64,000 nt of DNA from Ralstonia condita (GCF_958405655.1 NZ_CATYWO010000001.1:930001-994000), one strand, 5' to 3'. Counted from the first letter of the stretch, positions 8,797 through 17,750 are shown. The notes: a model not told the origin generated them from the letters alone. Translations and numbers: made by a program.

Positions 8797-10125
8797 ATGA
8801 ACGTCTTCTGGACCCGCTTTGCCTTCTTCGGTGCCCTGATGGGCATCGCGACGGCATGTCTCTATGTCTTCGCCAACAGGATCGTCGCGCTGGCCGTGCT
8901 CAGCGCGATGCTGCTGGCGATGCTCCTTTACTACGTTTACCAGATTCAGCGCCTGTGGCGGATACTGGATTCGCCTGCCTATGGAGAAATCCCGAGTGCG
9001 ATTGGCCTCTGGGGTGAAGTCTATTACCGGCTGCATCGGCTGATGAAAGGCTGGCGCACCCAGGTGTTGCAGGTGGAGCAACAACACAGCCGCTTCATCC
9101 AGGCCATCCAGGCGTCGCCCAACGGAGTGCTGATGCTTGATGGCGAAGACCAGATCGAATGGTGCAACGCCGTCGCCGAGGAGCACTTCGGCCTGAGTGC
9201 CAAGCGAGACCTGCGTCAACGCATTACCCACCTGATCCGCCGGCCGGAGTTCGTGCGCTACCTGGCGCGCGGCGAGTTCGAGGAGCCGCTCACCATGCAT
9301 GACGTGGGCCCCCACAAGCAAAGCATCATTTCCGTACAGGTCTTGCCATACGGGGAAGACCGCAAGCTGCTGGTGTCGCAGGACATCACCAAGCTGGAGA
9401 ATACCGAGGCGATGCGCCGCGACTTCGTCGCCAACGTCTCGCATGAGCTGAAGACCCCGCTGACTGTGTTGTCGGGTTTTCTCGAGACCGTGCGGGACCT
9501 TCCGCTGCCTGAAGAAGACAAGAAGCGCTACCTCGACATGATGCATGTGCAGGCCGTGCGCATGCAGCATCTGGTGGAAGACCTGCTGGCCCTGGCCACG
9601 CTCGAGGGCAATTCCGAGCCGCCTTCGCTCACGCCGGTGCCGATGCCGCGCATGATGCTGCAGCTCCAGCATGACGTTGAGGCGCTTTCCGCTGGCCGGC
9701 ATGCTGTCAGCATGTCGTGTGACCCGACGGTGAGCGTGTGTGGTGCGGAGCTGGAGCTGCTCTCCGCATTCAGCAACCTGGCCTCCAACGCCGTCCGGTA
9801 CACGCCCGCAGGCGGCAAGATCCATCTCGATTGGACGGTCAAGGATGGTCATGCCGTTTTTTCCGTCACCGATACGGGCATCGGTATTGCGGCCGAACAT
9901 ATCCCGCGCCTGACCGAGCGGTTCTACCGCGTCGACCGCAGCCGCTCGCGCGATACCGGCGGAACTGGGCTGGGCCTGGCGATCGTCAAGCACGTGCTGT
10001 CTCGTCACGGCGGCGAATTGCAGGTCACCAGCGAGCATGGCAAGGGCAGCACGTTCCGGGCCGTATTCCCGGCAGAACGGACGGTGGTGCGCAGTGCCAG
10101 TGTGAGCGAAGAGCGCATCGCCTGA
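8797..10125 (+). CDS. phoR: phosphate regulon sensor histidine kinase PhoR
   Basis: PhoR phosphorylates PhoB when phosphate is scarce. The 442-residue protein has two N-terminal hydrophobic helices (about 6-26 and 29-47), a PAS domain (about 95-190), the dimerisation and phosphoacceptor helix with the H-box FVANVSHELKTPLTV, and an ATPase domain with the N-box SNLASNAVRYTP and G-boxes DTGIGIA and GTGLGLAIVKH. It follows phoB by 84 bases and ends at a strong terminator shared with ppk. Confidence 0.95.
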   Translation: MNVFWTRFAFFGALMGIATACLYVFANRIVALAVLSAMLLAMLLYYVYQIQRLWRILDSPAYGEIPSAIGLWGEVYYRLHRLMKGWRTQVLQVEQQHSRFIQAIQASPNGVLMLDGEDQIEWCNAVAEEHFGLSAKRDLRQRITHLIRRPEFVRYLARGEFEEPLTMHDVGPHKQSIISVQVLPYGEDRKLLVSQDITKLENTEAMRRDFVANVSHELKTPLTVLSGFLETVRDLPLPEEDKKRYLDMMHVQAVRMQHLVEDLLALATLEGNSEPPSLTPVPMPRMMLQLQHDVEALSAGRHAVSMSCDPTVSVCGAELELLSAFSNLASNAVRYTPAGGKIHLDWTVKDGHAVFSVTDTGIGIAAEHIPRLTERFYRVDRSRSRDTGGTGLGLAIVKHVLSRHGGELQVTSEHGKGSTFRAVFPAERTVVRSASVSEERIA

Positions 10126-10152
10126 CCGGCGCATGGGCCGGCATGTCTATCC

Positions 10153-10190
10153 AACAAAAAACGCACGCTCCACAGCGTGCGTTTTTTGTT
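10153..10190. terminator. bidirectional terminator between phoR and ppk
   Basis: A long hairpin has arms AAAAAACGCACGCT and AGCGTGCGTTTTTT around a short loop. The A and T runs give a T tract on both strands, so it can end the phoR transcript (plus) and the ppk transcript (minus). Confidence 0.92.
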
Positions 10191-10205
10191 GCGCGGGCGA
10201 GCGTG

Positions 10206-12416
10206 CTAGCCGGCCGAGATTTCCACCGGAGCGCGTACCGTTGGCTCCGCGGCGGTCGCCGCCGCCACCGCCGCCGCGTTTTCTGCGGCTGCCGCAGCCT
10301 GCGGCGAGAAATGGTTCAGCAACTCGAGCTGGCTGATGCGCACGTGTTTGCCGCGGGTCTGACGCTGCACGTAGGTGCCGTCGGACTGCATGACCCATGC
10401 CGATGCGTTGTCGCGCAGATGGACTTGCAGGCTCTCTTTGATGACGCGTGCCTTGAGCTTGCGGTCGAGCACCGGAAAAGCCACCTCGACGCGACGGAAC
10501 AGGTTACGGTCCATCCAATCGGCGCTCGACAGATAAGCCACTTCCGCGCCGCCTGCGTGGAAATAGTAGACGCGGTGGTGCTCAAGAAAGCGCCCGACGA
10601 TCGAGCGCACGCTGATGTTTTCCGACAACCCCGGCACACCCGGTTTGAGCGCGCAGACGCCGCGTACGATCAGATCGATCTTGACGCCCGCACGTGAGGC
10701 CTTATACAGCTCGTCGATGATGGTCGGCTCCAGCAGCGCGTTCATCTTGCCGATGATGCGCGCACGTTTGCCCGAGCGGGCCGCGCGTGCCTCGGCACGG
10801 ATATGCTCGACAAGGTTGTCGTGCATCGTGAACGGCGAATGCCACAGATGGTGCAGCTTGACCTGCGCACCCGTGCCGGTGAGCAACTGGAACACATGGT
10901 GCACGTCTTCGCAGATCTGCTCGTTGGCCGTCATCAGGCCGAAGTCGGTGTAGAGGCGGGCGGTCTTGGGGTGGTAATTGCCCGTGCCCAGGTGCGCATA
11001 GCGGCGCAGCTTCACAGTCTTGCCCTTGCCCGAGACTTCGCGGCGCACCACCAGCAACATCTTGGCATGGCATTTATGGCCTACGACGCCGTACACCACG
11101 TGGGCGCCTGCGGATTCGAGCTGATCCGCCCAGTTGATGTTCGTTTCTTCGTCAAAGCGCGCCAGCAGCTCGACCACCACCGTGACTTCCTTGCCGTTGA
11201 GTGCTGCCTTGATCAGTGCTTCCATGACCGGCGATTCGTTACCGGTGCGATAGACGGTCTGCTTGATGGCCACCACGTCGGGGTCGCGCGCGGCCTGCTG
11301 CAGCAGCTCGAGGACGGGCGTGAAGCTCTCGTACGGATGATGCAGCAGGATGTCGCCCTGGCGGATGGCGTCGAACACGCTCGAGCTGTTCGCGACCGAT
11401 TTGACCGTTGCCGGTGCGTGCGGCGGGTACTTCAGCGTGGGCCGGTCGACCATGTCGGGCACCTGCAGCAGCCGCACGAGGTTCACCGGTCCCTTGACGC
11501 GATAGCAGTCGGCCTCGGACAAGCCGAACTCCTGGAGCAGGCGGCGGACCAGCGCAGGCGAAGTGTCATGCGCAATCTCCAGGCGCACCGCATCGCCAAA
11601 GTGGCGCGTCGAGAGTTCGCCCTGCAGCGCCTCGCGCAGATCGGTGATCTCGTCTTCGGATACAAACAGGTCCGAGTTGCGCGTCACGCGGAACTGGTAG
11701 CACCCATGCACGTCGATCTGCGGAAACAGTTCATGCACAAAGCCCTGCATGAACGACGACAGCAGCACGAAGCCATACGGATAGCCCGACAGTTCCGGTG
11801 GCATCTGCACCAGGCGGGGCAGGGCACGCGGTGCCTGCACGATGGCGAGCTCTGCCTCGCGGCCGAAGGCGTCCTTGCCCGAGAGCTCGATGATGAAGTT
11901 CAGGCTCTTGTTGAGCACGCGCGGGAAGGGGTGCGCGGGGTCCAGCGCCATCGGCGTGAGAATCGGCACGAGCTCGTGCTGGAAGAAGTTGCGGCACCAG
12001 GCACGCTGCGCTTCATTCCAGTTGGTCGTCATATGGAAGAAGACGCCTTCCTTCTCGAGCAGCGGCAGGATCTCGTCCTGCAGCATGGCATACTGTTGCG
12101 CAACCAGCTGCCTCACGCGCTCCGTCACTACACCAAACGCCTGCTGCACCGAGAGCCCGTCAGGTGTCATTGACGAAGGGTTGTCGCGCATCTGTTCCTT
12201 CAGCCCGGCGATGCGGATCTCAAAGAACTCATCCAGATTGCTCGACACGATGCAGACGAACTTCAGCCGCTCCATCAGTGGCACACCCGGGTCGGCAGCT
12301 TGTGCCAGTACGCGGGCATTGAATTCCAGGATGCCCAGTTCGCGGTTGAGCAGGTCGCCAGCGGGCAATGTGGACATGTTGCATTCAGACGGATGACGAT
12401 CCGGCCACTTTTTCAT
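10206..12416 (-). CDS. ppk: polyphosphate kinase 1
   Basis: PPK1 polymerises the gamma-phosphate of ATP into inorganic polyphosphate. The protein (736 residues from ATG 12416) has the N-terminal FNARVLAQ segment, the head domain and two phospholipase-D-like catalytic domains. The autophosphorylated histidine lies in GHKCHAKMLLVVRR. ATG at 12377 (protein then starts MSTLPAGDLLNREL) is the alternative and is closer to the conserved N-terminus. Neither start has a clear ribosome binding site. It is divergent from ppx and converges on phoR. Confidence 0.95.
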   Translation of the reverse strand: MKKWPDRHPSECNMSTLPAGDLLNRELGILEFNARVLAQAADPGVPLMERLKFVCIVSSNLDEFFEIRIAGLKEQMRDNPSSMTPDGLSVQQAFGVVTERVRQLVAQQYAMLQDEILPLLEKEGVFFHMTTNWNEAQRAWCRNFFQHELVPILTPMALDPAHPFPRVLNKSLNFIIELSGKDAFGREAELAIVQAPRALPRLVQMPPELSGYPYGFVLLSSFMQGFVHELFPQIDVHGCYQFRVTRNSDLFVSEDEITDLREALQGELSTRHFGDAVRLEIAHDTSPALVRRLLQEFGLSEADCYRVKGPVNLVRLLQVPDMVDRPTLKYPPHAPATVKSVANSSSVFDAIRQGDILLHHPYESFTPVLELLQQAARDPDVVAIKQTVYRTGNESPVMEALIKAALNGKEVTVVVELLARFDEETNINWADQLESAGAHVVYGVVGHKCHAKMLLVVRREVSGKGKTVKLRRYAHLGTGNYHPKTARLYTDFGLMTANEQICEDVHHVFQLLTGTGAQVKLHHLWHSPFTMHDNLVEHIRAEARAARSGKRARIIGKMNALLEPTIIDELYKASRAGVKIDLIVRGVCALKPGVPGLSENISVRSIVGRFLEHHRVYYFHAGGAEVAYLSSADWMDRNLFRRVEVAFPVLDRKLKARVIKESLQVHLRDNASAWVMQSDGTYVQRQTRGKHVRISQLELLNHFSPQAAAAAENAAAVAAATAAEPTVRAPVEISAG

Positions 12417-12422
12417 AATCAG

Positions 12423-12481
12423 GTGTCAAATTTGTGACACATCAAAATTGTCATGTTCGGGACACACTAGAGACATATTTT
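12423..12481 (+). promoter_or_regulatory. candidate Pho boxes between ppk and ppx
   Basis: Two imperfect Pho-like repeats phased by 11 bases lie at 12423-12440 (GTGTCAA-ATTT-GTGACAC), which also form an inverted repeat. Another pair, TTGTCAT-GTTC-GGGACAC, lies at 12448-12465. Ten bases after the latter is TATTTT (12476-12481), the same spacing as at pstS and olsB, pointing toward ppx. The second repeat is weak (4 of 7), so PhoB control of ppx or ppk is only a suggestion. Confidence 0.4.
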
Positions 12482-12546
12482 GTTGCGCATTGTTTCGAAC
12501 GACAATAGCCCCGCGCCTTGATTCTGCACCTCACCCGTTTCCATTC

Positions 12547-14085
12547 ATGAGTCCCACCCCCCGTCTGCTGGCCGCTGTCGACATGGGTTCCAACAGCTTC
12601 CGGCTGATGATCGGCCGCGTCGACGAGACCGTCACCGCCAATGGCGCAAGCAGCAGCCAGATTTTCCAGGTCGATGCGCTGCGTGAACCGGTGCGACTTG
12701 CCGCCGGGCTCACGCAAGACAAATACCTGGACCAGCCGGCACGCCGCCGCGGTGTCGACGCACTGCGCCGCTTTGGTGATCGGCTGCGCGACTTCGCTCC
12801 GGAACAGGTGCGGGCAGTCGCCACCAACACGTTGCGCGTGGCCAGGAACGCGCAGGAATTTCTGATCGAGGCCGAAGCGGCACTCGGTTTCCCCATCGAA
12901 GTGATCGCGGGCCGGGAAGAGGCACGCTTGATCTATCTCGGTGCGTCGCATGATGCGCCTGCGTGCCAGGGCAACCGGCTGGTGGTCGACATTGGCGGTG
13001 GTTCGACCGAGTTCATCATCGGCAATGGCTACAAGCCCAAGCTGATGGAATCACTCTACATCGGTTGCGTATCGCACAGTCGCCATTTTTTCCCGAACGG
13101 CAGCGTTGACGATTACGCGATGAAGCAGGCGGAGTTGGCCGCGCGTCGCGAGATCCAGATTCTCGTGCAGCAATACCGGACGGCGGGTTGGAATCAGGCG
13201 GTCGGTTCGTCTGGCACGGCCCGCGCGCTGGCCGAGCTGATCGAACTCAATGGCTTCAATGACAAGGGCACCGAGCACGGCATCACGCGCGAGGGCCTGG
13301 AGCGCCTCAAGCGCGCGCTCATCAAGGCCGAGAACACCAACCGTCTGAAGATGACCGGGCTGAAAGCCGACCGCATTCCGGTGCTGCCTGGCGGGCTGTC
13401 GATCATGCTGGGGGTGTTTGCTGAACTCGACATCGACCGCATGGACGTAACCGACGGTGCGCTGCGCTTGGGCGTGCTCTATGACTTGCTTGGACGGACG
13501 CATCATGAGGATATGCGGACGGTGACGATCGAGCAGTTCATGCGCCGCTATGGTGTCGACCGTGCGCAGGCGCATCGTGTGCGGGACGCGGCCACATCGC
13601 TGCTGTCGCAGTTTCCCGATCCGCCCGATGAGCGTCGCGAAGACAACATTGCGCTGCTTGGTTGGGCTGCAAGCCTGCATGAGATCGGGATGAGCATCTC
13701 GCACAGCGGCTACCACAAGCACTCGGCGTACATCGCCAGCCACGCGGACATGCCCGGCTTTTCCAAGACCGATCAGGCCCGGCTGGCGACGCTGTTGCTG
13801 GGGCACGCAGGCAAGCTGGGCAAGCTCTCGGGCGGTGGCAAGTTCCTGGATTGGCGGATGCTGTTCAGCCTGCGCCTGGCGTTTGTGCTGTGCCGCCGGC
13901 GTGGTGCCATGCAGATGCCTGACCTGCGCGTACGGCACAGCGAGGGCGAACTCAACGAAGGCGGCTTCGAGGTGGAACTGCCCAAGCGATGGATCGAGCA
14001 GAATCCGCTGGTCGAGTACAGCCTCGCCCAGGAAGCCGATGAATGGGAGCGCATCGGTCGACGCTACAAGGTGGTGTACGTGTAG
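12547..14085 (+). CDS. ppx: exopolyphosphatase (Ppx/GppA family)
   Basis: Ppx removes terminal phosphates from polyphosphate; some family members also hydrolyse pppGpp. The 512-residue product has the actin-like ATPase fold. The first phosphate loop is in AAVDMGSNSFRLMI and the second in VVDIGGGSTEFI. A C-terminal HD-like helical domain contains SLHEIGMSISHSGYHKHS. ATG 12547 matches the usual MSPTPRLLAAVDMGSNS start. The gene is divergent from ppk. Confidence 0.94.
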   Translation: MSPTPRLLAAVDMGSNSFRLMIGRVDETVTANGASSSQIFQVDALREPVRLAAGLTQDKYLDQPARRRGVDALRRFGDRLRDFAPEQVRAVATNTLRVARNAQEFLIEAEAALGFPIEVIAGREEARLIYLGASHDAPACQGNRLVVDIGGGSTEFIIGNGYKPKLMESLYIGCVSHSRHFFPNGSVDDYAMKQAELAARREIQILVQQYRTAGWNQAVGSSGTARALAELIELNGFNDKGTEHGITREGLERLKRALIKAENTNRLKMTGLKADRIPVLPGGLSIMLGVFAELDIDRMDVTDGALRLGVLYDLLGRTHHEDMRTVTIEQFMRRYGVDRAQAHRVRDAATSLLSQFPDPPDERREDNIALLGWAASLHEIGMSISHSGYHKHSAYIASHADMPGFSKTDQARLATLLLGHAGKLGKLSGGGKFLDWRMLFSLRLAFVLCRRRGAMQMPDLRVRHSEGELNEGGFEVELPKRWIEQNPLVEYSLAQEADEWERIGRRYKVVYV

Positions 14086-14108
14086 GCGTCGCGGTGTACG
14101 CGCCAAGC

Positions 14109-14140
14109 AAACGGCCCGGTTCGAAAGACCGGGCCGTTTT
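14109..14140. terminator. bidirectional terminator between ppx and olsB
   Basis: A ten-bp perfect stem (ACGGCCCGGT / ACCGGGCCGT) with a seven-base loop is flanked by A and T runs. It lies between the converging ends of ppx and olsB. Confidence 0.88.
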
Positions 14141-14157
14141 GCATTGCGGGGCTGTCG

Positions 14158-14997
14158 TCAGGCGCGCAGGAAGTGGCGTGCGTAGCGCGGATTGATATCC
14201 GACAGGCGCAGCAGCGTGAGGAAGTCGGCGACATTGAAATCCGGGTCCCAGGCCGGCGCGCCGCAGATGCGGGCTCCCAGGCGCAGGTAGCCTTTGACCA
14301 GCGCCGGCGGCTCAACTTCGAGGCGCTGGTTGAGCTCTTCAACCGGCAGGGCAACGCGCGGAAAGGCGTGGTATTCGACCGGCGCGAGCGAGCCATCGTC
14401 GACGAAGCTGCGATACAGGCTGGCGGCAAAGTGGCCGCCATCGCCCATTGATACGCTCGCGCAGCCCAGCATCGACTCGAAGCCGTAGCGCTGCATGTAT
14501 TCGCCCAGGCCTGCCCACAGCGCCATGATGACGCTGCCCGAGCGGTAATCGCGGTGCACGCACGAACGGCCCAGCTCGACCATCTTTGGTCGCAGGTGTG
14601 CCAGGCGGACGAGATCGAACTCGGACTCCGAGTACAGGCAGCCGATCTGCTTGGCGGCGTCCGGACGCAATACGCGATAGGTGCCGACCACGCGCAGTGT
14701 CTTCTGGTCGCGCACGATCAGGTGATCGCACACGGCGTCGAACATGTCGACGTCCAGTTCGGTATGGGCCGAGGGCAGGCGGGCGCCCATCTCTTCGGCA
14801 AAGACCTTGTAGCGCAGGCGCTGCGCTTCGGTCACTTCATCCTGATGGCGCGCCCACGAAACGGCCAGAACAGGCTTGTCACGCGTCGGAACAGCATCCG
14901 GTGTGCGAGGAAGCCCCCTCCGTGCGTTGGCCTGGCCGAGATTCAGGCTGGGCAGTGCGTCGATCAACGGCTGGGTGGGCGTTGGCAGGTCTCGCAT
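14158..14997 (-). CDS. olsB: L-ornithine N-acyltransferase OlsB-like (ornithine lipid synthesis)
   Basis: This GNAT-like acyltransferase probably makes lyso-ornithine lipid from ornithine and 3-hydroxyacyl-ACP, the first step to phosphorus-free ornithine lipids. The 279-residue protein carries the family block RYKVFAEEMGARL, then TYRVLRPDAA, VELGRSCVHRDYR and the C-terminal KGYLRLGARICGAPAWDPDFNVADF, which are typical of the hemolysin-like OlsB family. The second acyltransferase OlsA is not in the window. Upstream is a Pho box with correct spacing, which fits membrane lipid replacement under phosphate limitation. Confidence 0.85.
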   Translation of the reverse strand: MRDLPTPTQPLIDALPSLNLGQANARRGLPRTPDAVPTRDKPVLAVSWARHQDEVTEAQRLRYKVFAEEMGARLPSAHTELDVDMFDAVCDHLIVRDQKTLRVVGTYRVLRPDAAKQIGCLYSESEFDLVRLAHLRPKMVELGRSCVHRDYRSGSVIMALWAGLGEYMQRYGFESMLGCASVSMGDGGHFAASLYRSFVDDGSLAPVEYHAFPRVALPVEELNQRLEVEPPALVKGYLRLGARICGAPAWDPDFNVADFLTLLRLSDINPRYARHFLRA

Positions 14998-15028
14998 TCG
15001 TGCATCCCCAAGGGTAGATTTCGGGGCG

Positions 15029-15073
15029 ATTCTAGAGACGCAGCGTGACAGATCGGCGACAAAACCGTGTCAA
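15029..15073 (-). promoter_or_regulatory. Pho box promoter of olsB
   Basis: Read on the minus strand, three 7-bp repeats are phased by 11 bases: TTGACAC (15073-15067), TTGTCGC (15062-15056) and a perfect CTGTCAC (15051-15045). Exactly ten bases later comes TAGAAT (15034-15029) as -10 element, 31 bases before the ATG. Spacing is identical to the pstS promoter in this window. Confidence 0.8.
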
Positions 15074-15125
15074 TCGTGACTGTTGCATGAATTTTGCGTG
15101 GCGTTACCGTGACGCCAGTGAGGTG

Positions 15126-15599
15126 TCACACGAGGTCGGGGTTGGCGACCGCGCGCAGCACGGTCTGGGCCTGGCCTTCGCGAACGCGGCGGTAGAGCCA
15201 CCAGATACCAGCCTTCTTGACGTTCCAGTCCATCTCGCTGCCAGCGATCAACAGGCTGGCCAGGCGACCGATCCAGGGTTGGTGGCCTACCAGCACCAGG
15301 TTCCTGTTCGAGGGCCAATCGATCGCTGCGAGGATGCCGCTGACACCGGCGCCCGGCGCCATTGCCGGGAGGGTCTGGAAATGCTCGGTCAGGGCGCGGG
15401 CGGTCTGCTGGGTGCGCACAGCCGGGCTGGCGAGCACCAGCGTATCTTCGGGCAGGCGGGGGCGCAGCCAGGCGGCCATTTTCTCGGCCTGCTTCTCGCC
15501 GCGCCGGGTCAGTTCGCGTTGGAGATCGGTGCTGCGATGGATGCGCAAGGGTGCGGCCACGTCTTCGGCTTCGGCGTGGCGCCACAGGATGAGGTTCAT
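15126..15599 (-). CDS. sixA: phosphohistidine phosphatase SixA
   Basis: SixA removes phosphate from phosphohistidine proteins such as phosphotransferase HPr-like or histidine phosphotransfer domains. The 157-residue product has the histidine-phosphatase signature LWRHAEAED at residues 5-13 (catalytic His 8) and the second catalytic His in LVGHQPWIGR. Length matches the family. It lies upstream of olsB on the same strand, separated by about 130 bases that contain the olsB promoter, so it is likely a separate unit. Confidence 0.9.
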   Translation of the reverse strand: MNLILWRHAEAEDVAAPLRIHRSTDLQRELTRRGEKQAEKMAAWLRPRLPEDTLVLASPAVRTQQTARALTEHFQTLPAMAPGAGVSGILAAIDWPSNRNLVLVGHQPWIGRLASLLIAGSEMDWNVKKAGIWWLYRRVREGQAQTVLRAVANPDLV

Positions 15600-15670
15600 G
15601 GAGGCTCGGCGGACGACGCGTAATACTGCCTTTATAGCATCGCCCGATGACCTTCCGGGTTGCGCAAAGC

Positions 15671-15703
15671 AAAACGGCCTACGCGATGAACGTAGGCCGT
15701 TTT
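15671..15703. terminator. terminator after tRNA-Pro
   Basis: A 12-bp perfect stem (AAAACGGCCTAC / GTAGGCCGTTTT) lies 18 bases after the tRNA 3' end on the minus strand. The A/T ends make it work in both directions. Confidence 0.85.
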
Positions 15704-15720
15704 GTTGTGCTGCTCAATGC

Positions 15721-15797
15721 TGGTCGGAGCGATAGGATTCGAACCTACGACCCTCTGATCCCAAATCAGATGCGCTACCAGGCTGCGCTACGCTCCG
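15721..15797 (-). tRNA. tRNA-Pro (anticodon TGG)
   Basis: The 77-base tRNA on the minus strand has a perfect acceptor stem (CGGAGCG / CGCTCCG), discriminator A, an encoded CCA end, an anticodon loop TTTGGGA giving anticodon TGG, and the T-loop GGTTCGAATCC. It reads CCA and probably other proline codons. Confidence 0.97.
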
Positions 15798-15832
15798 GAA
15801 CCCGCAATTATACTGCTTTCGCGGCAACCCGG

Positions 15833-15979
15833 TCAAATCAGCGTGCGGGCGATCAACCCGAGCGCCGTCACGCCGGCGAAAATCGCGAAGCCTTGCTGGA
15901 GCGCCGGCCCGGCAAGACGCTGTGCAAAGCGGCCACCGGCGAGCCTGCCGGTCAGGGCGCCAGCGTGATCAAGCACGCT
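15833..15979 (-). pseudogene. remnant of a TauE/SafE-family sulfite exporter
   Basis: Forty-eight codons read GRLAGGRFAQRLAGPALQ followed by a final hydrophobic helix, which looks like the C-terminus of a TauE/SafE membrane exporter. An in-frame stop precedes it and there is no start codon or N-terminal part. It lies directly downstream of the SQR-like gene in the same direction. TauE genes often sit in such sulfide-response operons, so this appears to be a deletion remnant rather than a short real gene. Confidence 0.6.
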
Positions 15980-15996
15980 TCAACCGGAGGCACGTG

Positions 15997-17262
15997 TCAG
16001 CGCTCCGCCGGCGTGCTCGGACGGGCGAGCCATTCGCGGCCCTTGAGCAGGGCGTTCCAGTACACCCAAGGCAGCACGGTCTTCTTGAGCCACCAGGCGG
16101 AGGTGCGTGCCACCGTCGGCAGCAGCGGAAAGGTCGGCAGCAGCTTGCCGCCGTAGCCGAATTCGGCCAGCACAACCTTGCCCCGCTCGACCGTGAGCGG
16201 ACACGCGCCGTAGCCGTCGTAGCGCGTCGGCAGCGGCAGGCCCTCGCGATGCGCAAGCAGGTTCTCTGCCGCCACGACAATCTGCTTGCGGGCGGCGGCG
16301 GCGGTCTTGGCGTTGGGCGTCGAGCTGGCATCGCCGAGCGAAAACACGTCGGCATGGCGCACGTGCTGCAGGGTGGCCGGGTCGACCTCGCACCAGCCTG
16401 CCGCATCGCCCAGGCCGCTCTCAGCGATGAAGGCCGGCGGAACCTGGGGCGGTACCACGTGGAGCATGTCGAAGCGCTTGGCGGTGCGTACCGGCTCGCC
16501 CGCGGCGTTCTTGTGTTCGAACCATGCCGTGCGTGCCGGGCCGTCAACGGCCACCAGCGTGGAGCCGAATGCCAGCTTCGCGCGATAGCGCTCGATATAG
16601 CGCGTCAGCGCCGGCACGAAGGCCTCGACGCCGAACAACGCCGCGCCGGTGAGGTTGAATTCCACGTCGATGCGGTCGAGCACGCCAGTACGCCGCCAGT
16701 GATCACAGGCGAGATACATCGCCTTCTGAGGCGCGCCGGCGCACTTGATCGGCATGGCGGGCTGCGTGAACAACGCGCGGCCCGCGCGGAGGCCGCACAC
16801 CAGCGACCACGTGTACGGCGCCAGATCGAACCGATAGTTCGACGTCACGCCGTGCTGGCCGAGCGTGGCTTCCAGGCCCTCGATGCGCTCCCATGCCAGG
16901 CGTAGGCCGGGGCAGATGATCAGTTGCCGGTAGGCCAGCGTCTGGCCATTGTCGAGTTGCACGCGATGCGCATCGGCATCGACACGCGTGGCAGCGGCGC
17001 GGATGCGCTGCACGCCGGCCGGCAGCAACGCATCGGTCGGGCGGGCAGTGGCCTGGGCGTCGAAGACACCGCCGCCCACCAGCGTCCACGCAGGCTGGTA
17101 GTAATGCGTATCGGACGGTTCGACGATGGTGATGCCAAGCTGCGGCCGGCGTCGGCGCAGGCTGGCGGCAACGCCAATGCCAGCGGTACCGCCGCCGAGG
17201 ATGAGCACATCGCAGTCGAGCAGGGGCGTCGACAGGGGCTGGGAGGGGGACTCGGTATGCAT
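15997..17262 (-). CDS. sulfide:quinone oxidoreductase-like FAD protein
   Basis: The 421-residue flavoprotein is probably a type II (SQRDL-like) sulfide:quinone oxidoreductase that oxidises sulfide and passes electrons to quinone at the inner membrane. It begins with the FAD-binding Rossmann motif VLILGGGTAGIGVA (residues about 19-32), then the QPAWTLVGGG segment, the redox-cysteine region PIKCAGAPQKAMYL, the second FAD motif DVFSLGDASSTPNAKTAAA and a C-terminal membrane-binding stretch. The second active cysteine may be in YGACPLT. It follows a BigR-like repressor gene, which supports a sulfide-detoxification role. Confidence 0.82.
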   Translation of the reverse strand: MHTESPSQPLSTPLLDCDVLILGGGTAGIGVAASLRRRRPQLGITIVEPSDTHYYQPAWTLVGGGVFDAQATARPTDALLPAGVQRIRAAATRVDADAHRVQLDNGQTLAYRQLIICPGLRLAWERIEGLEATLGQHGVTSNYRFDLAPYTWSLVCGLRAGRALFTQPAMPIKCAGAPQKAMYLACDHWRRTGVLDRIDVEFNLTGAALFGVEAFVPALTRYIERYRAKLAFGSTLVAVDGPARTAWFEHKNAAGEPVRTAKRFDMLHVVPPQVPPAFIAESGLGDAAGWCEVDPATLQHVRHADVFSLGDASSTPNAKTAAAARKQIVVAAENLLAHREGLPLPTRYDGYGACPLTVERGKVVLAEFGYGGKLLPTFPLLPTVARTSAWWLKKTVLPWVYWNALLKGREWLARPSTPAER

Positions 17263-17341
17263 GCGATCTCAGATGGGGCGGCCGGGGGAGTGCGGCCGGT
17301 GCTTCGGTGGTAGGCACGGCGCGCACGCCATGCGGGGCGAT

Positions 17342-17704
17342 TCACTGGACGATCTTCATGACCTTGCCGCAGTACAGCTCGGAAAGCGTCTGCATGATCT
17401 GGATGACCTCGAAGCTGGCAAGCCGGTAATAGATGTACTTGCCTTCGCGGCGGGTCGAAACCAGCCCTTCGTCGCGCAGCACGCCGAGCTGCTGAGACAG
17501 GCTCGGCTGGCGCAGGCCGACCAGGGCTTCGAGTTCGCCAACGTTGCGCTCGCCCTGCGTGAGCTGGCAGAGCAGCAGCAGGCGATCTTCGTGCGCCATC
17601 GCTTTGAGGACCGCGCATGCCTGGGAGGCAGAGGCGCGCAGCATGGAGATGGCCGCTTCGGGCAACGGGGCAGGCTCGGTCTGGGCGGTGGTCGGGTCAG
17701 TCAT
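17342..17704 (-). CDS. ArsR-family repressor, BigR/SqrR-like persulfide sensor
   Basis: The 120-residue winged-helix protein has the ArsR DNA-recognition helix (RQPSLSQQLGVLRDEGLV). Two cysteines at 46 and 112 fall where BigR and SqrR carry the pair that forms a di- or trisulfide in the presence of reactive sulfur. A third cysteine is at 30. Metal-binding motifs of classical ArsR are absent. ATG 17704 gives MTDPTT; an in-frame ATG 15 bases upstream is an alternative. It probably represses itself and the SQR-like gene. Confidence 0.82.
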   Translation of the reverse strand: MTDPTTAQTEPAPLPEAAISMLRASASQACAVLKAMAHEDRLLLLCQLTQGERNVGELEALVGLRQPSLSQQLGVLRDEGLVSTRREGKYIYYRLASFEVIQIMQTLSELYCGKVMKIVQ

Positions 17705-17750
17705 CGGGGCGCAGTGCAAAGACGCGTTCTGTTTGCGCGGTTGGCAGGCG

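Noticed and set aside
10803..12173. 456-codon open frame opposite ppk
   Set aside because: It is a GC-rich shadow of ppk on the other strand; composition is His/Val/Arg-rich and no family is recognisable.
15721..15797. tRNA-Pro as island attachment site
   Set aside because: No integrase gene and no second copy of the tRNA 3' end in the window; the accessory genes lie on the 5' side of the tRNA.
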